This document shows positions 44,853-52,311 of a stretch of DNA of 64,000 nucleotides, piece by piece. Both the position numbers and the translations under genes were made by a program. The notes under the pieces are model-generated. The model ran no database searches and had not been told where the DNA came from. It was given only the letters and a program-made list of their open reading frames with translations. The DNA comes from Desulfocapsa sp. (GTDB lineage Bacteria; Desulfobacterota; Desulfobulbia; Desulfobulbales; Desulfocapsaceae): the NCBI GenBank assembly GCA_030145625.1, contig JAQYVF010000002.1:1-64000 (forward strand), given 5' to 3'. Each line of letters starts with the position of its first letter. Position 1 is the first letter of the stretch.

Positions 44853-46222
44853 ACCAGGGTGCAATTTTTTATCCCGAAGTGATTCCGGCCTGGCGGGACT
44901 ATACTGTTCTGGCTATAGCCCCCGACCAGACCAAGATGTCGTCCGGTGTAACGGGCATAGGTAAGCGGAGTCCCTGCCATATAAAATTCGACATTGTCTT
45001 GGAATCCGGGAACATGGATCTCCAACAGGGCGAGTATTTTATCTGTGTACGCCAGTTTCATGGCTGTGTAGGTATCATTTCCCTTTTCCCAGGCCTCCCA
45101 CCAGGGTTGTACCGCCGTATGGGTGGAGATGCTGAGAGCAACTTTCCCTTCTGCTGCCCGTGTCATATCATGGGGATGGGAGGCGGACAAAAAAAGAGAC
45201 GCTCCCTCGGCCAGTTTTCCGGCAGCTGTATCCACCAGCTGTAAATGTGAGGAGTGCAGTTGTTCCATGATCTCCTTATCGGCAGCAATATGGAGAATGA
45301 ATGCTCCCCATCGGGCACGGCTTTCTTTTTGCCAGGATGTGGGGATCTCTTTGCTGAGGAGAGTGGCCAGCCCGGCACTGGATCCGTTAAACAGGACCTC
45401 CCTGGCTTTATATCTTCCCTTGCTGGAGACCACCTCAGTGATCTGGTCTTTATCCACGGTAAAAGAAAGTGCCTTTTCACCACAGATCACCTGGCCACCC
45501 AGGCTACTGATTTTTTGGCCCAGTATATCTGCCACCGTTCCTATACCGCCAACAATGCTGCAGGGTGACTTGCGTGGCAGGTCAAGGGCCATGGCGGCAT
45601 AAAGTGCATTACAGGAAGATGAGGTGGTCTGGGCGGAAATCAACAGCTGGGCATCGATGAATCTGCAAAAGGCAGCATCCCTGTGCAGGTTGTGTTTCTG
45701 CAGCCAGCGTTCGGCAGACATGGTGCACAGTTGGAGAATTTTTGAGGTACACACTTTGGCCGGAAGCACCCGTAAAAGTGCAGCTATTTGCTGCGATCTG
45801 CTGCGCTGGTATAGGGAGAGAAGTTTCTCTGACACCGCCCAAAGCCGATCGGCAATATCTGCCTGCTCCCTCCAGAAGGATTCAGAGGCAGGAAAATGCT
45901 GAAGAAGGGAGTGACGATTTTTATCAAGCAGAAGCGTGTTTTTCCCCTCACGATACTCCCAGGCAACATCCAATGGCTGCGTTGGCCAGCAAACATTCAA
46001 CTTTTCAGCAAGCCACTGCATGGGACCGTTAGTTTGAAAACCAGATCCTATGGTTGCTCCAGTATCGAAGCGAAAGCCCCGATGGGAGAATGTTGCAGCA
46101 CAACCTCCCACACTCTGCTGCTGTTCCAGCACAAGAACCTCCATACCCTTAGCCGCCAGCAACGCAGCCGAGACAAGGCCGCCAATTCCAGCACCAATGA
46201 TAATGGTATCGTAGGAGCGCAT
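44765..46222 (-). CDS. CrtI/CrtISO-like FAD-dependent oxidoreductase (carotenoid or polyene lipid desaturase/isomerase family)
   Basis: A 485-residue flavoprotein. The N-terminal FAD motif is TIIIGAGIGGLVSAALLA followed by VLVLEQQQSVGGCAATFSHRG; the C-terminal FAD segment is CTLVGDFTFPGQSMAAVTVGAVLAEDR. The phytoene desaturase/retinol saturase-like fold is clear; no carotenoid synthase gene accompanies it, so the substrate (carotenoid, retinoid or fatty acid) is uncertain. The 3' 88 bp are duplicated at 38994-39079. Ribosome-binding site weak. A dead extradiol-dioxygenase gene lies just upstream. Confidence 0.82.
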   Translation of the reverse strand: MRSYDTIIIGAGIGGLVSAALLAAKGMEVLVLEQQQSVGGCAATFSHRGFRFDTGATIGSGFQTNGPMQWLAEKLNVCWPTQPLDVAWEYREGKNTLLLDKNRHSLLQHFPASESFWREQADIADRLWAVSEKLLSLYQRSRSQQIAALLRVLPAKVCTSKILQLCTMSAERWLQKHNLHRDAAFCRFIDAQLLISAQTTSSSCNALYAAMALDLPRKSPCSIVGGIGTVADILGQKISSLGGQVICGEKALSFTVDKDQITEVVSSKGRYKAREVLFNGSSAGLATLLSKEIPTSWQKESRARWGAFILHIAADKEIMEQLHSSHLQLVDTAAGKLAEGASLFLSASHPHDMTRAAEGKVALSISTHTAVQPWWEAWEKGNDTYTAMKLAYTDKILALLEIHVPGFQDNVEFYMAGTPLTYARYTGRHLGLVGGYSQNSIVPPGRNHFGIKNCTLVGDFTFPGQSMAAVTVGAVLAEDRIARRL

Positions 46223-46279
46223 AATGAACCTGCTTAGAAAAAATTCATATTTTTTATTGGATACTACGGGAGAGCCTTC

Positions 46280-46832
46280 TCACCAAAGGTAAGCGCTGAC
46301 CTTTTTTCCCATCACCTGCCAGGAAAAACTCCGCCTGGCGATTTTCCCGGCAAATCCGTAACAGACATGTAAGGGCAGGAGATGCTCCTCTTGTATGGCC
46401 TCTGCTGCACGCTCCGGCTCGGTAAATTTCCCGTTTGTGCACCTGTCCATCAACCACTGTTCAAAGGATTCATTCATTGACTGTATGGCGGTAGTGGACA
46501 GGGAAAAGAAGGCCTTCATATTGTCAAATGAAAAACCTTAACCAAGTACAAGGATCTTTTCATCCTTTAATCCGGCAATGCTCCTGCCAAGCACTATATG
46601 TTCAGCCGGATTGAAGCCGTTTATGAGTGGCACCACTGAGGACTGTAAATTTCTCAGTTTCCCAGTGGGGCCTGACCACAATGATAGCGGAAGGTCTTTC
46701 CAGAATGGTCGCAATACTTTTAAGCCCACAAACCATCTCCCTGTGGCATGCATCTCCCAACAGAGGAAGGGGACCACCCCCATGGGAGATATAAAGAGCA
46801 TAAGGGAGAGATATTTTAGAATTACTGTGCAT
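46280..46832 (-). pseudogene. Decayed DODA/LigB-type extradiol dioxygenase gene
   Basis: The N-terminal piece from ATG 46832 carries ALYISHGGGPLPLLGDACHR and AIIVVRPHWETEKFTVLSGATH of the 4,5-DOPA-dioxygenase-like family. The frame then shifts and about 100 residues of the family are missing. The C-terminal part resumes with NGFNPAEHIVLGRSIAGL, a TAA where Ser is usual, GFSFDNMKAFFSL and EEHLLPLHVCYGFAGK. Together they give an internal deletion, a frameshift and a nonsense mutation. It cannot make an enzyme. Confidence 0.75.
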
Positions 46833-46847
46833 ACTCTGCTCCTCGTA

Positions 46848-47243
46848 TCACTCAATGATCACTTCATTTCCGCCAATGAGACTAAGGGCCCTGTCAACCC
46901 TGAAACGAACAAGAAACTTTTCTCCCTGCAGCCTCTCATCCTCGGGACTGAGATGACGTCTGGTGAGTGAGCTAATGAGCTCCTGATCGCTGCTTTCATC
47001 GATCTTACTCAGAAAGAGACGAACACCACTGTAGCCCTGTCCTTCCTCAAGGAAAAGATAGTTCGCATGCTTGTTTTCCTGCAGATTCTTGTGGGTAAGG
47101 CGGTCACGCATAATAAATGCGAGCTCATCTCTCCCCTGTACATGTGGCCTTGAATAGATTGCGGTATCCACCACTCCGTTTTTATCACTGGTGGCCATAA
47201 CTCCAATTCCCTTCATCTTTGAAAAATAGGTTTCAATATTCAT
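46848..47243 (-). CDS. Pyridoxamine 5'-phosphate oxidase-family flavin/haem-binding protein
   Basis: 131 residues, split-barrel fold: ETYFSKMKGIGVMATSDKNGVVDTAIYSRPHV, then ELAFIMRDRLTHKNLQENKHANYLFLEEG. That is the PNPOx-like pattern for FMN- or F420-type binding. The start at 47243 (MNIETYF) fits the family N terminus; the longer frame from 47333 is not conserved. Substrate unknown; FMN-dependent reductases of this group often deal with stress. Confidence 0.82.
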   Translation of the reverse strand: MNIETYFSKMKGIGVMATSDKNGVVDTAIYSRPHVQGRDELAFIMRDRLTHKNLQENKHANYLFLEEGQGYSGVRLFLSKIDESSDQELISSLTRRHLSPEDERLQGEKFLVRFRVDRALSLIGGNEVIIE

Positions 47244-47333
47244 TTTATCCGTTTTCCTTCTCTTTATTGTAATTTCCCAGGTTGTTCTCGCAGGCAGAAT
47301 GAACAATTTCCAGGCCTGAAATGGTAGCGGCAA

Positions 47334-47504
47334 TCACCGCACCCATAACCACTCCTCTTCCTGTCCAGTTGTTTCCATAGCAACATTCTGGCTTTCCAGT
47401 TCCTGGTTTACCAAAACCAGTGTAGCTGCCGGGTCAGCTGCTATCTTGTCTTCGTAATAGCCAACAATATCAGCAAGAGTCTCATCATATTTCTTATCAA
47501 TCAA
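47334..47504 (-). CDS. Possible small ORF (56 aa, TTG start)
   Basis: A minus-strand frame reads IDKKYDETLADIVGYYEDKI, then AADPAATLVLVNQELESQN and ends EEEWLWVR. Its residue composition looks coding-like. It has a TTG start, only a distant GGAG, and starts 10 bp after the 73-residue gene. An overlapping frame (containing YTGFGKPGTGK and CCYGNNWTGRGVVMGAVIAA) also looks Gly-rich and protein-like, so this interval may be the remnant of a broken gene. Confidence 0.25.
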   Translation of the reverse strand: MIDKKYDETLADIVGYYEDKIAADPAATLVLVNQELESQNVAMETTGQEEEWLWVR

Positions 47505-47514
47505 CGACTTCTGC

Positions 47515-47736
47515 TCACTCCAGCCCTTTCACCGATATGCCTTTCTCCTGGAGCTCCCTGCATACCTGCTCTACCTGTGATCTATTGCAATCCGTTATCT
47601 CATACACGTCGCTTACGCCGTCAATAAAGGAAAAAATCACCCGGCCGTCTTCACCTAAGGTGATCGAGCGGATGTAGTTTGCATTCAACCAGGGTTCCAG
47701 ACTTTCTGTAAAGTGATTCAAGCTGCATTGTTTCAT
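47515..47736 (-). CDS. Small hypothetical protein (73 aa)
   Basis: 73 residues from ATG 47736 with a GGGAGA ribosome-binding site. Residues 20-50 look like a beta-sheet (YIRSITLGEDGRVIFSFIDG) with a C-terminal helix and cysteines in TDCNRS and QVCREL. No family recognised. Its upstream neighbour is the third paralogue of the small acidic protein. Confidence 0.6.
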   Translation of the reverse strand: MKQCSLNHFTESLEPWLNANYIRSITLGEDGRVIFSFIDGVSDVYEITDCNRSQVEQVCRELQEKGISVKGLE

Positions 47737-47755
47737 GATATTCTCCCTTATTGTT

Positions 47756-47795
47756 CAGATGACACTCTTTCCAAATCTGGACAGAGTGTCATCTG
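47756..47795 (-). terminator. Hairpin after small-protein gene C
   Basis: Thirteen-base arms CAGATGACACTCT (47756-47768) and AGAGTGTCATCTG (47783-47795), directly after the stop of gene C. No T run, so it may act as a terminator or as an RNA-stabilising hairpin. Confidence 0.55.
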
Positions 47796-47806
47796 GTTGC
47801 TCCTGG

Positions 47807-47989
47807 TTACCAGCGTTCGGTACCTACAAATGTACTGACATCCATGCAGCCGGCCTTTTCTTCCGCAGAAAGTTCTTCTTTGGTTTTAATGTTTCCCTTG
47901 AGAGCATCAGCCGTACAGGCGTATTCCCTGCCGTCTTTATCTCGTACCCAAACCATATTTCCAAATCCACCTTGTATATTATTTTTCAT
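47807..47989 (-). CDS. Small acidic protein, paralogue C
   Basis: 60 residues from ATG 47989 with GGAG six bases upstream; a start at 48001 lacks a ribosome-binding site. It shares with A and B the pattern GGFGNMVWVRDKDGREYAC, LKGNIKTKEELS, KAGCMDVSTFVGTERW; identity is about 75-80% by eye. Divergently arranged with the PAS-LuxR regulator gene at 48136, with a shared element between them. Probably the parent locus of the family, because its regulator is next to it. Confidence 0.85.
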   Translation of the reverse strand: MKNNIQGGFGNMVWVRDKDGREYACTADALKGNIKTKEELSAEEKAGCMDVSTFVGTERW

Positions 47990-48078
47990 AACAGTCTCCA
48001 TTTATTATTGTTCTTGTTGCTTGCTATAGAAGGTTTATTTAACCCTGTATCTACAGTAAGCTGTGATACGATGGATAG

Positions 48079-48120
48079 CAATACGGGTTAAAGGATAGAT
48101 TAATAGTAGCTAAAACTATC
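48079..48120. promoter_or_regulatory. Conserved element between small gene C and luxR-type gene
   Basis: From CAATACGGGTTAAAGGATAG to CTAAAACTATC; matches the copy-A element with GATAG (48094-48098) and CTATC (48116-48120) at the same 17-bp spacing. It lies 105 bp upstream of gene C and 16 bp upstream of the regulator ATG, so it could control both. Confidence 0.6.
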
Positions 48121-48135
48121 AACAAGGAGATCCTG

Positions 48136-48990
48136 ATGGATGGCCGCATGTATGAGATCATTGTTGACTCGCTGTCAGCGCATGTTGCGGTGCTGGATGA
48201 CAAAGGCGTGATTGTCAAGACCAACCGGGCCTGGCAGGAGTATGCAGAAAAAAATGGATTGGTAGGGCACGCTGATACCCTTGGAGTCAATTACCTGGAT
48301 ATCTGCGAAGCTGCCACTGACTCTGGAGATCCGGAAGGAGAGCTGGTTACCATGGGCATCCAAAAGGTACTGGCGGGTGAACTCCTCGAGTTTGTGATCC
48401 AATACCCCTGCCATTCGCCAAGCCGACGCCAGTGGTTCAACCTTCGGGTACTCCCCTATCTCTCTCAAACAGAAAACTGGGTTATGATGGTGCATGAAGA
48501 CGTCACGCCCCTTTTTCTTGCCCAGGAAGAGCTGCAACAGAAGGAAGAGGAACTAAGGCAGAAGAGTGAGGAGCTGGAGGAGATGAATGTAGCCCTCAAG
48601 GTGCTGCTTGAACACCGGCAACGTGGACTGGCAGAACTGGAGCAGCAAATGACAGTCAACATTCACGAACTGGTACTCCCCTATACGGAGAAACTGAAAA
48701 GCAGCCTGAAAACCCCGCGGAATCGAACCCTGATCGATATTGTGGAGAGTAATCTCAACGATATCATCGCTCCCTTTCTCAACCGGCTTTCCTCCCTCAA
48801 CCTTCTCCTAACCCCCCAGGAGGTCGAGGTAGCTGCGCTGATCCGGACCGGAAAGAGCAGCCAGGAGATTGCGGATGTATTAGGGGTATCAGTGAGTACC
48901 ATCAGTTTTCATCGAAAGAATCTACGCCGCAAGCTTGGTCTGCACGACCGGACAATGAACCTGCGTACCTATTTGCTCTCTTTGAAATAA
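48136..48990 (+). CDS. PAS-domain LuxR-type transcriptional regulator
   Basis: A 284-residue regulator. The N-terminal PAS domain (residues about 10-120) has DSLSAHVAVLDDKGVIVKTNRAW and LRVLPYLSQTENWVMMVHEDVT. A coiled-coil linker rich in Glu/Gln (about 125-180) follows, and the C-terminal LuxR/GerE helix-turn-helix is LTPQEVEVAALIRTGKSSQEI and ISFHRKNLRRKLGL. There is no receiver domain, so the signal is sensed by PAS itself or by a bound cofactor. The ATG is preceded by AAGGAGATCC. It is divergent from paralogue C and likely binds the element between them. Confidence 0.88.
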   Translation: MDGRMYEIIVDSLSAHVAVLDDKGVIVKTNRAWQEYAEKNGLVGHADTLGVNYLDICEAATDSGDPEGELVTMGIQKVLAGELLEFVIQYPCHSPSRRQWFNLRVLPYLSQTENWVMMVHEDVTPLFLAQEELQQKEEELRQKSEELEEMNVALKVLLEHRQRGLAELEQQMTVNIHELVLPYTEKLKSSLKTPRNRTLIDIVESNLNDIIAPFLNRLSSLNLLLTPQEVEVAALIRTGKSSQEIADVLGVSVSTISFHRKNLRRKLGLHDRTMNLRTYLLSLK

Positions 48991-49518
48991 ATGGATTGGC
49001 AGGTTCTAATATTAATAGTGAGTGCATAAGAGAGGGTTGAGCTTGTTCCTGATTCCTTTTTCCCCTAAAAACTGAATGATTATTCAATAAAACTTAACTA
49101 AAAAAAACAAAATAGGTAAAAAAATAAATTGTTGGCCCATGTTTTAAAACTAATTGCATTTTAAGAGAATACTCTTGGTAAGGTTAATCATTTAAGAGAA
49201 GCTGCAATTTAAGATGTTTCCCTGTTACAACAGCTTTTAGCGGGAAATAAGATAACTCAGGGCTGAGACAGCCAGCGGAAAGCTCTTCCATTTCATGTAA
49301 GTATAAAATACTATCTTACTACTGTGAATAATAGATTTGATAAGGTCTCTTTTCTCGAAGCTGTTAAGCTGAGTTTGAACAACTATAGACAATAAGGTTC
49401 AGCCCTTACAGTTGTCAGCTCACCTCCTGACGATCCCCACCTGTGTGCCAGAAAAGTTGGATAAACGGTCAACCCAACATACCCACGCTTGGATACTGAA
49501 ATTTCTGATGACAGAATT
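48991..49518. other. AT-rich intergenic region
   Basis: About 530 bp, AT-rich, without a credible gene on either strand. The two neighbouring genes converge here, so it may hold both terminators, though no clear hairpin was recognised. Confidence 0.5.
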
Positions 49519-50433
49519 TCACCCTGCCATCAACAGTTCAAGAAGTTCGGCCCGTTCCTCAAGCCGTTGTCGATACTTTCCTTCCACTCTCTCCAGCTCC
49601 TGCTCATCCGCTATGACCCGGGAAAGTCCTCCATAAGAGAGTAAAAGAGATTCTATTTTCCCGCTATCAATCCCCTCTCTGTCCATTTCATCTTCCCAGT
49701 CCTTCATGACAACCAGTCTACTCAACAGATCTGCCAGGATCAGGATCTGACTGGAATATCCGCATTCAGTAATCCTTTCATAGTCGTGGTGTTCACCAAC
49801 CATCTGTACCAGGATGGATGGAAACATCCAGCGATAGAGAAGCTGAGACCCCAGTTCATTATGGCCGCAGCCCAAAACCCCCAGTTCAATCTCCAGATCC
49901 TCAACCCCTGTGAGCTGCCCATAATGCTCTATTTCCTCAATCTCCTGAGAAAATTCACTGACCACCAGCAGCTTTCCGATATCATGGAGCATTCCACCTA
50001 AAAAAAAGAGCTGATTCTCTTCATGGACTTGCTCTGCTATACATTCTGCGGCCAGGGCACACTCCAGTGAATGTTTCCAGATCTTGGTCACCAGAGTACG
50101 TTGATGAGTGTCGGATAGCCTGAATGCCTGAAACAAAATCCTGGCAAGAACCAGATTCTGAACCTCGTTCTTGCCAAGAAGTGTGAGGGCATGCTTGAGA
50201 GAAACGACCTGTCTGCGCAATCCGTAAAAAGCAGAATTGGCAAGCTTCAAAACCGCAGCCACCAGAGAGACATCCCCCCTGAGCACACTCTCAAGATCTG
50301 CGGCCATGGTATCCGGATCCGACACCAGTTCCATAACCCGCATAGCCACTGACGGCAATGGAGCGAAATCCTCGACACAGGCAGCAACCCGTTTATAAAG
50401 CAAAGTCTGTTTAGGGTCCGTCCGTCGAAGCAT
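49519..50433 (-). CDS. HDOD-domain signalling protein
   Basis: 304 residues. The HDOD domain (residues about 15-215) has FAPLPSVAMRVMELVSDPDT, SVLRGDVSLVAAVLKLANSAFYGLRRQV and FFLGGMLHDIGKLLV, and a C-terminal helical tail follows. HDOD proteins keep or lose the phosphohydrolase residues; the HDIGK here is present, so hydrolytic activity may remain. They commonly work with cyclic-di-GMP systems. The ATG overlaps the end of the GGDEF protein by 23 bases, so it is translated with it. Confidence 0.9.
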   Translation of the reverse strand: MLRRTDPKQTLLYKRVAACVEDFAPLPSVAMRVMELVSDPDTMAADLESVLRGDVSLVAAVLKLANSAFYGLRRQVVSLKHALTLLGKNEVQNLVLARILFQAFRLSDTHQRTLVTKIWKHSLECALAAECIAEQVHEENQLFFLGGMLHDIGKLLVVSEFSQEIEEIEHYGQLTGVEDLEIELGVLGCGHNELGSQLLYRWMFPSILVQMVGEHHDYERITECGYSSQILILADLLSRLVVMKDWEDEMDREGIDSGKIESLLLSYGGLSRVIADEQELERVEGKYRQRLEERAELLELLMAG

Positions 50434-52063
50434 CTGTCTCCCCCCCCGAATGAGATAAGAAATGATTTTCCTTGATAACCTTCAGCAACATATCCACGAG
50501 AAAAGGATCAAATTGACCTCCGGAATGCAGGCATAACTCTTCCTGCACCTCCTGTATGCTCTTAGCTCCCTTTCGAGAAACCGGAGAACTCATGGCAACG
50601 TATGCATCAATCAGTGTAAAAATCCTTGCGGCCATGGGAATTTCATTGCCCTTCAAGCCGTCCGGGTATCCCGAGCCATCATAATGTTCATGGTGAGAAT
50701 AGAGAATCACCCGTTCAGAGGAAAAGAAGTCGAACATGGTGGTCAGCTCTCGAAGCATGAGGGGCTGATCAAAAAGCATATTTTCCTGTTCCTTATTGAG
50801 CGGTCCTTCCGTCTCCAGGGAACTGTCATGAATATAACAGCGAAAAAGATCATGCAGCTTGATGGCACGACGAAATGAATGGATAAGTTTTTCGGGAAGG
50901 TTCAGTTTGTTCGTGAGCAGGTCCAGGACATTGTTAAACAGATCATTACGATCCACCAACATATCATAGTCTCGAGTCTGAGCATGAACCATGGCCTCAA
51001 AGGAGGAAATGGTCATGGCACGGGCCTTTTCAATGGTGGCGTTGAGCTGACTCTGCTGAGAAGAATCAATGGCATCCTTGATATGATTTTCAAGACCGTG
51101 CAGCCCGCCCTTGGGAGCTCGATAATGGACCACACGATTACGTCCGTCGGCCTTGGCCTGATAGAGGGCATTATCCACGTAATCAATAATGACTCCAGGG
51201 GGTGCAGTCTCATCGCCAAAGCCTGAATACACGCCAATGGAGACCGTCACATAACGGGTATAGCGCTCGTTGGCAAAAACAGTAGACGCGACCTTCGCCC
51301 TGATCTTTTCAGCAACCGTTTCCGCCTGCGTCCCGTCGATATTGGGGAGGATGACCAAAAACTCCTCGCCCCCATAGCGACCGAAGATATCGGACTTCCG
51401 CAAATCCCCCTGCACTCTCTTGGCAAATTCCTTGAGAACAAAATCACCAAAAGGATGTCCGCAGGAATCGTTCACATCCTTAAAAAAATCAAGATCGAGA
51501 AGAAAAACCGAGAGAGCACTGTTATAGCGCCGGGCCAGAGAAACCTCTCGGGCCAGCTGTTCCTGCAGATGATTATGATTATAAAGACCGGTCAGACTGT
51601 CCCGTATAGCGCGCTGTTCCAGCTTCAGATTCTGTTCATGGACCTTACTGGTAGCAAGTTCCAATTGTTGCTGGCGAGCGGCCAGCTCAAGAAAAACTTT
51701 GACTTTGGCCTTCAAAACAGTGGGATTCACAGGTCTTTCAAGAAAATCAACAGCACCTGCAGCGTACCCCTGCTCCAGCAAACTCCCGATCTCTTCTGCA
51801 CCTGCCTGGAAAATAACAGGGATATGGCCAACCTGTTCACTTTCACCAAGGACACGAACCCGCTCAAAAGGTTCCGGGTCCGAAGCATTCACGGCCAGGA
51901 GAATCAGAGCAAAATTCTCTTCCAGTACTAAATCCAATATCCTCTCAGCATGTGCAGCGACAACAACATCAACATCAAGATCTTTCAGCACCGCTTGCAC
52001 GGTAGACAGATTAACGACATCGTTATCTATGAGTAAAATGGATTGTTTCTGATCTCCTCCCAT
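50411..52063 (-). CDS. REC-GGDEF-HD-GYP-like cyclic-di-GMP protein with degenerate receiver and HD site
   Basis: 550 residues. REC-like domain (residues 1-125): the position of the phospho-acceptor Asp reads LILLAVNASDPEP, so Asp is replaced by Ala. GGDEF domain (about 160-330): GRYGGEEF active loop, DSLTGLYNHNHLQEQL, and DLDFFKDVNDSCGH; likely active diguanylate cyclase. HD-GYP-like C-terminal third: HEHYDGSGYP is kept but the HD-GK site reads KLHDLFR, lacking Gly-Lys. The start at 52063 (MGGDQK) with AAAGGG upstream is preferred over the TTG at 52078. It probably makes c-di-GMP; degradation is doubtful. Confidence 0.85.
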   Translation of the reverse strand: MGGDQKQSILLIDNDVVNLSTVQAVLKDLDVDVVVAAHAERILDLVLEENFALILLAVNASDPEPFERVRVLGESEQVGHIPVIFQAGAEEIGSLLEQGYAAGAVDFLERPVNPTVLKAKVKVFLELAARQQQLELATSKVHEQNLKLEQRAIRDSLTGLYNHNHLQEQLAREVSLARRYNSALSVFLLDLDFFKDVNDSCGHPFGDFVLKEFAKRVQGDLRKSDIFGRYGGEEFLVILPNIDGTQAETVAEKIRAKVASTVFANERYTRYVTVSIGVYSGFGDETAPPGVIIDYVDNALYQAKADGRNRVVHYRAPKGGLHGLENHIKDAIDSSQQSQLNATIEKARAMTISSFEAMVHAQTRDYDMLVDRNDLFNNVLDLLTNKLNLPEKLIHSFRRAIKLHDLFRCYIHDSSLETEGPLNKEQENMLFDQPLMLRELTTMFDFFSSERVILYSHHEHYDGSGYPDGLKGNEIPMAARIFTLIDAYVAMSSPVSRKGAKSIQEVQEELCLHSGGQFDPFLVDMLLKVIKENHFLSHSGGETDASTDGP

Positions 52064-52311
52064 ACACCCTTTCCACAAAAATAATTAAAGAAACAGAAAA
52101 TATAAAAATAAAGACAGGACCACCTTTTCCAATAGTAATATACCTATTTATATTACTACAGTGACAATAAAAACAGAAGAAGGAAAAGAAAAAAAGCCCC
52201 TCCTGCCTCTGTGCAGACCTTGAACTACAACCATCTTTCCGGTATAAAACAGTCTTTCTCACGCACTTGTTCGTAACAACATTGCAACCCACTAGACCAA
52301 TGAGGACGATC

